Below, one piece after another: positions 32,728 to 41,843 of a stretch of 64,000 nt of DNA (position 1 is the stretch's first letter; every line of letters starts with the position of its first letter). Location: the NCBI GenBank assembly GCA_902492205.1, contig CABUKU010000001.1:372001-436000 (forward strand), given 5' to 3'. The translations under genes and the position numbers were made by a program. The notes under the pieces are model-generated. The model was not told the DNA's origin and ran no database searches. It was given only the letters and a program-made list of their open reading frames with translations. This DNA is from an uncultured Bacteroides sp. GTDB lineage: Bacteria; Bacteroidota; Bacteroidia; Bacteroidales; Bacteroidaceae.

Positions 32728-35226
32728 ATGGACTTACTTAAAAGAGCACTCCCCGATATTATTGCTGTCCTTTTGTTTATCTTAATTTCCGTTGCTTATT
32801 TTGCTCCGGCCGAGTTTGAAGGAAGAATCCTTTCGCAGGAGGATTCTCTTGCCGGTATCGGTGCCGGTAGAGAGGCGCAGGAATATTTGGAGAAGACGGG
32901 CGAACGTACCCGATGGACAAATTCAATTTTTGGTGGAATGCCCACTTACCAGTCGGCTCCGAGTTATAATTCTTCGACTTCGCTTAGATTGGTTGAGAAA
33001 GTCTATCGCTTATTTATTCCCGGTAATGCGGGACTTGTGTTTATCCTGTTGTTAGGTTTTTATATTTTGCTGAGGGCATTCAATTATTCTGCCCTGCTTT
33101 CTGCATTGGGAGCTATTATCTGGGCATTCTCCTCCTATTTCTTTATTATTATTGCGGCAGGACATCTTTGGAAGTTCATTACTCTTGCATATATTCCTCC
33201 TACGATAGCCGGAATGGTTTGGGCATATCGCGGCAAATATCTGCTTGGCGGATTAATGACCGCTTTGTTTGTTGCCTTGCAAATACTCTCCAACCACGTG
33301 CAGATGACGTACTATTTCTTGTTCGTCATGCTGTTTATGGCAATAGCTTATTTTGTAGATGCTTACCGTAAGAAAGAACTGCCTCGTTTCTTCAAGGCAA
33401 CGGGGATATTGGTTGTCGCTGCTTTGATAGGCATTTCCATTAACTTGTCAAACTTATACCATACTTATCAATACAGTAAAGAAACCATGCGTGGCAAGTC
33501 TGAGTTGGTGAAGCCCGAAACAAAACAGGACGACCAAACAAAGAGCGGACTTGAACGCAGTTACATTACACACTGGAGTTACGGCATCGGCGAAACTTTC
33601 TCTTTGTTGGTTCCTAATGTAAAAGGAGGTGCTTCCGTTCCTTTGTCCAAAAACGAAGATGCGATGAAGAAAGCCGATCCTACTTATATGAGTATTTATA
33701 ATCAGATAGGACAATATTGGGGCGAGCAGCCGTTTACATCCGGACCTGTTTATGTGGGTGCTTTCGTGGTAATGCTTTTTATTCTGGGATTATTTATCGT
33801 AAAAGGACCGATGAAATGGGCTTTGCTTGCTGCAACAATTCTTTCCATACTATTGTCATGGGGTAAGAACTTCATGGGGTTCACGGATTTCTTCCTTGAT
33901 TATATTCCTATGTATGATAAGTTCCGTGCGGTTACTTCCATTCTGGTTATAGCCGAATTTACCATTCCTTTGCTTGCTGTGATGGCATTAAAGGAGATTG
34001 TAACGAAACCGCAGGTGCTGAAAGAGAACCTGAAATACCTTTATATCAGTTTCGGACTTACGGGAGGTATCGCATTACTGTTTGCACTTGCTCCCAAGTT
34101 CTTCTTCCCGTCTTATGTGTCATCGGCAGAGATGCAGGCACTTCAAGGAGTGGGCGAGCATTTCACTCCTATTGTAAATAACCTCACGGAAATGCGTGTG
34201 AGCATATTTACGGCTGACGCATGGCGCAGCTTCTATATTATTGTTGCGGGTACATTGATGTTACTTGCCTATAATATGGGTAAACTTAAGGCTCGTTGGA
34301 TGATAACAGCAATCGCTGTTCTTTGCCTGGTGGATATGTGGTCGGTGAATAAACGTTATTTATATGACGAGCAGTTTGTGGAAAAGCATCAGCGCGAAGT
34401 TTCTTATCAGAAAACTCCTGCCGACGAATATATCTTGCAAGATAAAGCGTTGGATTATCGTGTGCTCAACCTTGCATCAAATACATTCAATGAAAACAAT
34501 ACCGCATACTGGCATAAGAGTATCGGAGGTTATCATGCTGCCAAACTTCGACGCTATCAGGAGATAATAGATTACCACATCGAAAAGGAAATGAACACAC
34601 TTCGCCAAGAAGTGGTAAAGGCAGGCGGAGACATGGCTCAGGTGAACCCGAACGGCTTCCCTGTGTTGAATATGCTGAATACCAAATACTTCATTTTCCC
34701 CGGTGAGGGAGGGAAAACCATTCCTGTACAGAATCCTTATGCTTTCGGCAATGCATGGTTTGTGAACAGGGTGGAATATGTGAATAATGCCAATGAAGAA
34801 ATAGAAGACCTTGATAAGTTTAACTTGCAGGAAACGGCTGTTGTGGATGCTAAATTCAAGGAAACGTTGAACGGTGTACAAGCTGCATTTAAGGATTCTT
34901 TGTCAAGCATAACCATCACGGCTTATCAACCTAACGAATTGACTTATAAAACGAACAATGCCAAAGACGGTGTAGCTGTATTCTCCGAAATATATTATCC
35001 GGGCTGGACGGCAACTATCGACGGCAAAGATACACCGATAGGCCGTGCCGATTATATTCTCCGGGTGATGAATATCCCGGCAGGAGAACATACCGTTGTA
35101 ATGAAGTTCGATCCGAAGTCATTGCATACTACCGAAGGTATTGCTTATACCGGGCTTGCATTATTAATTATCGGTGCAGTTATAGTCATTGTGATGGGAG
35201 TAAGGAAAAAGCATGACGATAAGTGA
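32728..35226 (+). CDS. YfhO-family multipass membrane protein
   Basis: The 832-residue inner-membrane protein has about a dozen predicted helices in the first 540 residues, the first at 8-26 (IIAVLLFILISVAYF), and one near the C-terminus (about 800-822). Between them lies a large extracytoplasmic domain (about 545-795). YfhO proteins are GT-C-like glycosyltransferases linked to polyprenyl-phosphate sugars, in Gram-positives to teichoic-acid glycosylation; in Bacteroides the acceptor is unknown. An acidic segment early in the first periplasmic loop (SQEDS) could supply a catalytic acidic residue. The 3' end overlaps the sigma factor gene by 14 bp. Confidence 0.88.
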   Translation: MDLLKRALPDIIAVLLFILISVAYFAPAEFEGRILSQEDSLAGIGAGREAQEYLEKTGERTRWTNSIFGGMPTYQSAPSYNSSTSLRLVEKVYRLFIPGNAGLVFILLLGFYILLRAFNYSALLSALGAIIWAFSSYFFIIIAAGHLWKFITLAYIPPTIAGMVWAYRGKYLLGGLMTALFVALQILSNHVQMTYYFLFVMLFMAIAYFVDAYRKKELPRFFKATGILVVAALIGISINLSNLYHTYQYSKETMRGKSELVKPETKQDDQTKSGLERSYITHWSYGIGETFSLLVPNVKGGASVPLSKNEDAMKKADPTYMSIYNQIGQYWGEQPFTSGPVYVGAFVVMLFILGLFIVKGPMKWALLAATILSILLSWGKNFMGFTDFFLDYIPMYDKFRAVTSILVIAEFTIPLLAVMALKEIVTKPQVLKENLKYLYISFGLTGGIALLFALAPKFFFPSYVSSAEMQALQGVGEHFTPIVNNLTEMRVSIFTADAWRSFYIIVAGTLMLLAYNMGKLKARWMITAIAVLCLVDMWSVNKRYLYDEQFVEKHQREVSYQKTPADEYILQDKALDYRVLNLASNTFNENNTAYWHKSIGGYHAAKLRRYQEIIDYHIEKEMNTLRQEVVKAGGDMAQVNPNGFPVLNMLNTKYFIFPGEGGKTIPVQNPYAFGNAWFVNRVEYVNNANEEIEDLDKFNLQETAVVDAKFKETLNGVQAAFKDSLSSITITAYQPNELTYKTNNAKDGVAVFSEIYYPGWTATIDGKDTPIGRADYILRVMNIPAGEHTVVMKFDPKSLHTTEGIAYTGLALLIIGAVIVIVMGVRKKHDDK

Positions 35227-35710
35227 ATTTGAAGAAAGCTTTCGATGTTTATATCGTCCCTTGGGTATGTACGCATTGCGTTATACCCAAGACGTAGACG
35301 ACGCGGAAGATATTGTTCAGCAAGCTTTTGCCGATATTTGGGAAAAGCTTTCCTCCGGTATGGAGATTCATAACTTAAAGGCTTATTTATATCAGGCGGT
35401 TCACAACCGTTCTCTTTCATTTGCTGCCGAGCATTCTAATATCATTCATCAAGACATTCCGGAAACGGAGGACGATATGGAAGAACGTATTTCCACTTCG
35501 GAACGTGATGCCCGTTTGTGGACTGCCATTGATAACCTGCCACCCCAACGGCAAAGAATATTTCTTCTCTCCAAACGTGATGGACTGACTTATCAGGAAA
35601 TTGCCGATGAACTGAACTTATCGGTAAAGACAGTTGAGCACCAAATCAGTAAAGCTTTGAAGACACTGCGCGACACTGCATATAAAATCTATTTGTTCTT
35701 TTTCGGATAA
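35213..35710 (+). CDS. ECF-type RNA polymerase sigma factor (FecI-like)
   Basis: The 165-residue sigma factor has region 2 (about 8-75, LYRPLGMYALRYTQDVDDAEDIVQQAFADIWEKL split across core helices) and region 4 (about 108-160, LPPQRQRIFLLSKRDGLTYQEIADELNLSVKTVEHQIS). It should be held by the FecR-type anti-sigma encoded 73 bp downstream and be released when the STN-bearing receptor binds its ligand, then drive this operon. The ATG lies inside the end of the YfhO gene, so basal expression probably depends on YfhO transcription. Confidence 0.93.
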   Translation: MTISEFEESFRCLYRPLGMYALRYTQDVDDAEDIVQQAFADIWEKLSSGMEIHNLKAYLYQAVHNRSLSFAAEHSNIIHQDIPETEDDMEERISTSERDARLWTAIDNLPPQRQRIFLLSKRDGLTYQEIADELNLSVKTVEHQISKALKTLRDTAYKIYLFFFG

Positions 35711-35783
35711 AAAAGTTTCTTTCGGAGTGGGGGTAATTTCCCTTTTGCCTGTCTAAGGGGTATATGTCTAAAATCTATTAGGT

Positions 35784-36596
35784 ATGAAGCAAGAAGAAGA
35801 GGAAAATATCCGGTTTGTTGCAAAGTTCTATCGGAAAGGGAAAATGAATACTTCCCGTGCATGGAAGGACTTGAATATTGCCCATTCCAAAGATAACCGC
35901 AAATATTTATTATTCCGCCGGATAGCATCGGTTGCAGCAATAGTCTGTTTGGTTGCAGGATTGAGCTATTGGCTGACGAACCGTGAACGGCACGACTGGG
36001 TTGTGGTTTCGGCTTCCAAAGGAGATAAAGAATTAGTATTGCCTGATAAAACCCATATAACACTGGCAGCAGGAAGCTCCCTCCGTTATGACCGTTTGGC
36101 ATATGGCAAGGACGGACGAAATGTGATACTGAGCGGAAAGGCATTTTTCTCTGTGAAGCATTTGGCGGATAATCCTTTCAAGGTAGAGACTGTACTTGCC
36201 GATGTGCAGGTTCTCGGAACATGCTTCCAAGTACAGGCATTTGTAGATAGCACTCTGGTTGCTGTTGAGTCGGGAAAAGTACGTTTCTCGGACGGGGCGC
36301 ACGATGAGGCTATCCTTACCAAAGGAATGCATGCTTCCATTCGTAAGGGAGAAAACATACTTGTTTCTTCTGCTTCCGCTCCGAATGCTTTTGCATGGAA
36401 AACACACGTCTTTGTTTATCAGGACATTCCGCTTACTACTATTATAAGGGAATTGGAAGAAGTATATAAAGTGCATATATCGGGTATTCCGGATAAAGAA
36501 ATGCGTTTAACTACTTCATTCGATAATTTGCCTGTCAATGATATTATTGACATTATCAACCAGACACTCGACATAAACTTAATAACCAGACCTTGA
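35784..36596 (+). CDS. FecR-family anti-sigma factor
   Basis: The 270-residue inner-membrane protein has a cytoplasmic N-terminal part, one membrane helix (about 50-68, RIASVAAIVCLVAGLSYWL) and a periplasmic FecR domain (about 75-185: LPDKTHITLAAGSSLRYD and VLGTCFQVQAF). A DUF4974-like C-terminal domain (about 200-268) follows. It controls the ECF factor upstream and receives the signal from the STN domain of the receptor. Its stop overlaps the receptor ATG (TGATG). Confidence 0.93.
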   Translation: MKQEEEENIRFVAKFYRKGKMNTSRAWKDLNIAHSKDNRKYLLFRRIASVAAIVCLVAGLSYWLTNRERHDWVVVSASKGDKELVLPDKTHITLAAGSSLRYDRLAYGKDGRNVILSGKAFFSVKHLADNPFKVETVLADVQVLGTCFQVQAFVDSTLVAVESGKVRFSDGAHDEAILTKGMHASIRKGENILVSSASAPNAFAWKTHVFVYQDIPLTTIIRELEEVYKVHISGIPDKEMRLTTSFDNLPVNDIIDIINQTLDINLITRP

Positions 36597-39310
36597 TGCA
36601 ATTCTATTCTAAACTATTGTTCATTCTATTCCTTTGCTTCTTCTTTGCAGAAGGGGCAAAGGCAATAGAAGAACATGAACCGACTGTTTCTCTGAATGTG
36701 AAGCAGCGTCCTTTACGGGAGATATTCAGTGAGATTACCCGGCAAACGGGAATGAGTTTCTCTTATGAGTCGTCTTTACTGACGAAAGTACCCGGTGAAC
36801 TGACTTTTCACTCGGTGAATGAACCTCTGTCCGTGACTTTAAAACGTCTTTTCACAATGGTACCTTTAAACTACCGGGTGATAGGGAAATATATCATATT
36901 GAAAAAGAAATCGAATAAGATAACAATCAGCGGGTTTGTTTCGGATAAATATTCTATGGAATCTCTTGCAGGTGCTTCTGTTTATGAGTTCAAAACCCGT
37001 AAAGGAACAACGAGCAACGGCAGTGGTTTCTTCAGTTTGACTATGGAAGAGGGGGAAACCGAGTTGGAAGTTTCGTATGTAGGTTATCAGCGATATAAAC
37101 TGCATTTCCCTTATTTGCGGAAAGATACGGTCATCCGAATTCCGATGATTACCAACGAACGCCTTCAGGAAGTAGTGGTTATTGGCAATCAGGCAGTGCA
37201 GGAACCTGTTCTTATTCCGCAAATGGGCTCTTTGAAACTGTTGCAACACACGGTAAAAAGCATTCCGGTTATGTTTGGAGAAGCGGATATAATCAAGACC
37301 TTGCAAACCTTTCCCGGAGTATCGGCAGGAATTGCCGGATTGGCAGGCATGTATGTGCGTGGAGGTAATGGTGATGAGAATCTTTACTTGATTGACGGAC
37401 ACCCGTTGTATCAGGTCAACCATATAGGCGGGTTGTTTTCCGCTTTCAACTCCGATGTGGTGAAAGACATAGACTTCTATAAGTCCGCTTTCCCGGCAAG
37501 ATATGGCGGACGCCTCTCAAGTGTGGTGGATGTACATACGAAAGACGGAAACATGCGAGAGTATCATGGAAGCGCCATGTTGGGACTGACTTCGGGAGCA
37601 CTGAGTTTGGAAGGACCTTTGGTTAAGGATAAAACTTCTTTCAGCATAGCCTTGCGCCGCTCATGGCTCGATGTTTTATCTGCCCCGGCCGTTGCCATAC
37701 TGAATGCAACCAAACAGGAAGGCGATTCCAAATTGATAGCCCGCTATGCTTTCACAGATTTGAATGTGAAAGTAAATCATAATTTCAACACCCGCAGCCG
37801 TGCTTATGCGGGACTTTATTTCGGGCAGGACTTCCTGAAAGGTGGAAGTAAGGAACAATGGGAAGGGGAGGAAACGAAAGACGTCAGCAAACTGCGTTGG
37901 GGAAACCTCGTTGCTTTTGCCGGGTGGTCTTATGTGTTCGGCAATAAGCTGTTTGGTGACATCAATGCTTCCTACACCCGTTATGCATCTACCCTGAAAA
38001 GGGAATATACCGAAACTTCGGCAGAGGAAAGTTTGCGCAGCACATCTTCTACCGGTAACGGGATTAATGATGTAAGCCTCCGTGCCAAGTTCGATTATAT
38101 GCCTGTACAGGCGCATCATATCCGTTTTGGAGGTGATTACACTTATCACCGCTTTCATCCGGAATATACAGAGTCCCGTTCATCGGACATGAATGTGTCT
38201 TCAATGAAAACCAGTTCCGGCATTCTCGGAGCACATGAAGCCGGGCTATATGTGGAAGACGATTGGGAACTAAGTCGCATCTTCCGGTTAAATGCAGGTT
38301 TGCGTTTGGGCGTTTTTAATATCGGAAAGAAAACATATGCTTCTCTCGAACCCCGCTTTGCCATCCGTTCGTTGTTGTCGCCCTCGTTCAGCCTGAAAGC
38401 ATCTTATGCCCGCATGCATCAATACATTCATCAGGTGGGTGAGAGTTATATAGATTTGCCAACCGACACATGGTTGCCTGTAAGCAAGAATATCAAACCG
38501 CAGATGAGCGACCAAGTGTCATTGGGGGCTTATTATAATCTGAATAATAAATATTCGTTTTCGGTAGAAGGCTATTATAAGTGGATGCATAACATTCTCG
38601 ATTATAAAGACGGCTACAACTTCCTTCCTTCTTTCGTGGGTTGGGAGCAGAAAATGGCAGTAGGAAAAGGGCGTGTTTACGGTGCGGAACTGACCGTGCG
38701 CAAGGAAACGGGGAAAGTTACCGGCTGGATAGGCTACGGCTTAATGTGGGCAGACCGCCAATTCCCCGAAATAAACAGAGGCAAACGCTTCCCCGCCAAG
38801 TTTGATAACCGGCATAAGTTGAATATTGTTGCCAATTGGAAGGTGAGCAAGAAAGTGGAGCTGACCGGAAGCTGGACGTACATGACGGGAAACCGTGTGA
38901 CTGTTTCGTTTGAGAACTACCAATACTTGGGGCAGACACACAACTCTTCAACTGTTCCTAACTATACTCCAAGCGGAGCTCTTACTCCTCCTTATATGGA
39001 CGACATAGGACTCAACTATTACACCGACCGGAATAATTTCCGTCTGCCTGCCTATCACCGTCTCGATTTAGGTATTAATATCTATTGTCCCAAGAAGAAA
39101 GGGCGCATGGGTATCTGGAACGTAAGTATCTATAATGTGTATAGTTACATGGCTCCCGTTGCTATTCACAAGCGAATATGGTATAAGCCGAATTCAGAGG
39201 GATATTATGAGGGTAGCGGTTATTATCCCGAGAACCGTACCGATTGCTATTTTGAGAAGTTGGGATTGATACCGATTGTTCCTTCAGTGTCTTATACTTA
39301 TAAATTCTAA
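36596..39310 (+). CDS. TonB-dependent receptor with STN signalling domain
   Basis: Starting at the ATG that shares one base with the FecR stop, this outer-membrane transporter has a signal peptide (to about 25), an STN/secretin-N domain (about 35-100, VKQRPLREIFSEITRQTG) for signal transfer, a carboxypeptidase-regulatory-like domain (about 105-185), the TonB-box region LQEVVVIGNQ and a plug with MYVRGGNGDENLYLIDG. A barrel follows, ending in SYTYKF. A TTG one codon earlier is an unlikely start. It differs from SusC in the plug signature. The partner is a DUF4249 lipoprotein rather than SusD. Substrate unknown. Confidence 0.92.
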   Translation: MQFYSKLLFILFLCFFFAEGAKAIEEHEPTVSLNVKQRPLREIFSEITRQTGMSFSYESSLLTKVPGELTFHSVNEPLSVTLKRLFTMVPLNYRVIGKYIILKKKSNKITISGFVSDKYSMESLAGASVYEFKTRKGTTSNGSGFFSLTMEEGETELEVSYVGYQRYKLHFPYLRKDTVIRIPMITNERLQEVVVIGNQAVQEPVLIPQMGSLKLLQHTVKSIPVMFGEADIIKTLQTFPGVSAGIAGLAGMYVRGGNGDENLYLIDGHPLYQVNHIGGLFSAFNSDVVKDIDFYKSAFPARYGGRLSSVVDVHTKDGNMREYHGSAMLGLTSGALSLEGPLVKDKTSFSIALRRSWLDVLSAPAVAILNATKQEGDSKLIARYAFTDLNVKVNHNFNTRSRAYAGLYFGQDFLKGGSKEQWEGEETKDVSKLRWGNLVAFAGWSYVFGNKLFGDINASYTRYASTLKREYTETSAEESLRSTSSTGNGINDVSLRAKFDYMPVQAHHIRFGGDYTYHRFHPEYTESRSSDMNVSSMKTSSGILGAHEAGLYVEDDWELSRIFRLNAGLRLGVFNIGKKTYASLEPRFAIRSLLSPSFSLKASYARMHQYIHQVGESYIDLPTDTWLPVSKNIKPQMSDQVSLGAYYNLNNKYSFSVEGYYKWMHNILDYKDGYNFLPSFVGWEQKMAVGKGRVYGAELTVRKETGKVTGWIGYGLMWADRQFPEINRGKRFPAKFDNRHKLNIVANWKVSKKVELTGSWTYMTGNRVTVSFENYQYLGQTHNSSTVPNYTPSGALTPPYMDDIGLNYYTDRNNFRLPAYHRLDLGINIYCPKKKGRMGIWNVSIYNVYSYMAPVAIHKRIWYKPNSEGYYEGSGYYPENRTDCYFEKLGLIPIVPSVSYTYKF

Positions 39311-39315
39311 TTGAT

Positions 39316-40305
39316 ATGAAACGATATATATTCTTTATTTTAACGCTTGCTTTGTTCACTTCCTGTTATCAGGAAATCAACCTTGACGAATACCGCACTG
39401 CTCCCAAGATAGTCATAAATTGTGCAGCATTTACGGATGTTCCTCTTACGGCAAGCGTAACCCGTACATGGTTTTATACTGAGAACACTCCTTATGTGAA
39501 ACTCCCCAATGCCAAAGTAGAGTTATATGTAAATGACAACTTTGTGGAACAAATGAAATGGCAGCCCTTAAAAACCGAAACAGAGACAAGAAGCGGTGTT
39601 CCCGATTCTGTTTTTGCTTCCGGTTATGTTCCTAAAGGAGGAGACAGGATAAAGATAGTTGCTTCCAATCCCGGTTATCAGACTGTTTATGCAGAAGATG
39701 TAGTGCCGCATGAAGTTCCGATAATTAATTTGGAGCATACTGAAAGAAAAGTAACTATAAACTCTCAAAATTATTATTATGAAAATGGACAGATGATAGA
39801 GGACAAAGACTACATAGAAGTAACATATAATGTGACTTTCCAAGATATAGCGGATCAGGATAATTACTATGTTATACAAGTGAGTGGTCCTTGGAATGGA
39901 GGTGGTTACATGTATGTAGATTTATCTTATATAGATCCTATTCTTAAAGATCAGAATACGGTAATAGATAATGCTTTAGGGTTTGATGGAGTTAATAACA
40001 GAAGCGGGTGTTTGTTTACCGACAGAGATATAAAAGGGAAAGAATATACGTTGAAACTAAAAGAGCTTATCAGTACTCGTCTCAGTGATTCGAAAAAAAG
40101 ACGTATTACTCTTTATTCCCTTTCCGAATCTTATTATCAATACATACTTTCATTACAGAAAGTAGCCGGAAGCACTGTTAGCGGCGGACTTGGAAACATA
40201 GGCTTTGCCGAACCGATACAGGTTTACAGTAATGTGGTGGACGGGACAGGTATTTTAGGAACAAGCCAATATGATGTTCGTAACATAGAAATCAGTGCAG
40301 AATGA
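39316..40305 (+). CDS. DUF4249-family lipoprotein
   Basis: The 329-residue lipoprotein has Cys17 (LFTSC) and the DUF4249 beta-rich pattern: PKIVINCAAFTDVPLTASVTRT near the start, then PNAKVELYVND, YVPKGGDRIKIVASNPGYQ and a C-terminal segment with SESYYQYILSLQ and GNIGFAEPIQVYSNV. DUF4249 proteins regularly follow TonB-dependent receptors of this type and are thought to be their surface-exposed partners. It begins 5 bp after the receptor gene and ends with TGA overlapping the ATG of a small ORF. Confidence 0.9.
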   Translation: MKRYIFFILTLALFTSCYQEINLDEYRTAPKIVINCAAFTDVPLTASVTRTWFYTENTPYVKLPNAKVELYVNDNFVEQMKWQPLKTETETRSGVPDSVFASGYVPKGGDRIKIVASNPGYQTVYAEDVVPHEVPIINLEHTERKVTINSQNYYYENGQMIEDKDYIEVTYNVTFQDIADQDNYYVIQVSGPWNGGGYMYVDLSYIDPILKDQNTVIDNALGFDGVNNRSGCLFTDRDIKGKEYTLKLKELISTRLSDSKKRRITLYSLSESYYQYILSLQKVAGSTVSGGLGNIGFAEPIQVYSNVVDGTGILGTSQYDVRNIEISAE

Positions 40306-40457
40306 AAACCATGAAAGAAAAATCAATTTGGTATTGGAACCCACCGCAGAAAGGTGGGTACAGTATAGAAGAATGCGAGAAAATAGTGTTGCAGGACATG
40401 GGTGAGATAAAGAGAAAGATTTCACTCTTGAATGCACGTTTAAGGCATCCTGCCTGA
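40302..40457 (+). CDS. Small 51-residue protein, translationally coupled to DUF4249 gene
   Basis: ATGA at 40302-40305 joins the stop of the DUF4249 gene to the start of a 51-codon frame that ends in TGA. The product is soluble, with an aromatic N-terminus (IWYWNPPQKGGYSIEECEK) and a basic, helix-prone C-terminus (MGEIKRKISLLNARL). No signal peptide or membrane segment is seen. The coupling and the sensible composition argue for a real gene. I do not recognise the family. It would be the last gene of the sigma/anti-sigma/receptor operon. Confidence 0.6.
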   Translation: MKTMKEKSIWYWNPPQKGGYSIEECEKIVLQDMGEIKRKISLLNARLRHPA

Positions 40458-40500
40458 AAATTGCTTATTCCTCCATAAGCTCTCCTTCTACATAAGTTTC

Positions 40501-40554
40501 ATGTTTCAGCCTAAAGCTTAATGAATCTGTTCTTAGAACTTTAAGCTGAAACAT
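40501..40554. terminator. Inverted repeat, probable bidirectional terminator
   Basis: ATGTTTCAGC (40501-40510) and GCTGAAACAT (40545-40554) form a 10-bp stem that continues after an internal loop as AAAG/CTTT. It lies between the convergent small ORF and the KilA-N gene. There is no strong T-run, so termination is a guess from position. Confidence 0.5.
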
Positions 40555-40587
40555 CTGCATACACACGGATATTTCAGGAACGCTTTT

Positions 40588-41394
40588 CTATTTCAATAGT
40601 TTTCTGTTATTTACATCACTTAATACTGTCATTTGCTGAATAGCGATTTGATTCAGTTTAATAAGTCTTTCTCTTTGGGGTAATCCTTCATTTATGAACA
40701 ATGCATTCAGATTCTCCATATTCGACAGGCAAATTAATTCATTGATGGAGGCGTAATCGCGAATATTACCCTTTAGGTCGGGATGTGTGTCGCGCCATTG
40801 TGCAGCCGTGATTCCAAATATGGCAACATTTAATACATCGGCTTCACTGGCATAAATCATGGATATTTGTTGTTGAGTTATTTCCTGTGGCACAAGATTC
40901 TGCTTAATGGCATCTGTATGAATGTGATAGTTTATTTTAGATAATTCCCGCTTGGCAGACCAGCCGATTTGAGCTTGCTCTTGCTCTTTAAGGCGTTGGA
41001 ATTCTTTGATTATATATAGTTCGAACTCAACGGAAATCCAACTTGCAAACTTGAATGCAATATCCTTATGGGCAAACGTTCCTCCGTATCTGCCGGACTT
41101 GGATATGATTCCAACAGCATCTGTTGATTCTATCCATTTTTGCGGCGAAAGAGTAAAAGCATTCAGACCTGCTTCCTTTCTAAACCTATCGAATTCGATA
41201 GGTTTAAAATTAGGGTTATATAAACTTTCCCAGATGCCAAGATACTCTAATGTATTCCTGTTACGCATCCAATTACATACTACAATGAAGGGATCCGTTG
41301 TTTTGTATTTAGCAATGTCGGTTAAGGAAATATAATCTGCTTCATTAACTTTGATGATAGTCACGTTTGTATTTTGTACGGTAATCTTTGCCAT
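40588..41394 (-). CDS. KilA-N domain protein
   Basis: The 268-residue protein has a KilA-N domain (about 8-130): YISLTDIAKYK, ICNWMRNRNTLEYLGIWE-like segment and SGRYGGTFAHKDIAFKFASW, which is the closing motif. The C-terminal half is helical (LKEQEQAQIGWSAKRELSKINYHIHTD as two parts) and of unknown role. KilA-N domains bind DNA and are common in phages, but similar stand-alone chromosomal copies occur in Bacteroides. No other phage gene or att-like site is visible here. It has its own -7 box and lies between a TonB operon and the glycan cluster. Confidence 0.88.
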   Translation of the reverse strand: MAKITVQNTNVTIIKVNEADYISLTDIAKYKTTDPFIVVCNWMRNRNTLEYLGIWESLYNPNFKPIEFDRFRKEAGLNAFTLSPQKWIESTDAVGIISKSGRYGGTFAHKDIAFKFASWISVEFELYIIKEFQRLKEQEQAQIGWSAKRELSKINYHIHTDAIKQNLVPQEITQQQISMIYASEADVLNVAIFGITAAQWRDTHPDLKGNIRDYASINELICLSNMENLNALFINEGLPQRERLIKLNQIAIQQMTVLSDVNNRKLLK

Positions 41395-41422
41395 CTCAAT
41401 TGTGTTGGTTGTCTTAATTTTG

Positions 41423-41430
41423 CAAAGTTA
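41423..41430 (-). promoter_or_regulatory. -7 box of the KilA-N gene
   Basis: The complement reads TAACTTTG, an exact TAnnTTTG, 29 bp upstream of the start codon. Confidence 0.55.
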
Positions 41431-41552
41431 CTTTAAAACGGAGAAAGTAAGGCATAATTGCCAACTTTTGTTGGATTAGTGTAGAAGAAGAGAAATAGAG
41501 ATTAACTTCATTCTTCGGCATAACTAACCCTTTTATACAGCACATATAAGTC

Positions 41553-41640
41553 CGTTTTTGCCTATACTTAATTAACTTGACAACTGTCAATTATATACTT
41601 GACAGACGTCAAGTTATTAAGGTGTCAGTATAAAAGAGCT
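41553..41640. repeat. Degenerate palindromic array D: two clear units, 22-bp period
   Basis: ACTTGAC recurs at 41575 and 41597, 22 bp apart. The cores TTGACAACTGTCAA and TTGACAGACGTCAA are near-perfect palindromes. The flanking 22-bp windows on both sides are weakly similar and may be decayed units. Confidence 0.6.
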
Positions 41641-41843
41641 TATGGATAAGTAAAAAACGGCTTAGCCTACGCGAATAATATCCTTAAAGTTGCTGTGAAA
41701 TGTGAAGGCTGAAAGGGATGAAAGCGGATGAAAGCACTTTTTAGGGGGGTGCTTTCATCTGTATATGTTTGTGGCAAGCGGTTTCAACAATTGCCGGAAG
41801 CAATGAAAGGAAGAATGTGATTGAGTAGCGGAACAGGTGGAAT

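Larger units (their letters stand above)
41395..41843. other. Intergenic region with repeat array D
   Basis: This 449-bp gap holds the KilA-N -7 box, the palindromic array (41553-41640), and an 11-bp hairpin (GATGAAAGCAC at 41727-41737 with GTGCTTTCATC at 41749-41759, preceded by a second GGATGAAAGC). The hairpin may end the glycan operon. No ORF is credible. Confidence 0.6.

Noticed and set aside
36593..36595. TTG start of the STN receptor
   Set aside because: An ATG follows directly and overlaps the FecR stop as TGATG, a standard coupled junction.
40588..41394. Prophage remnant
   Set aside because: Only the KilA-N gene suggests a phage. No integrase, att-like direct repeats or structural genes are present.
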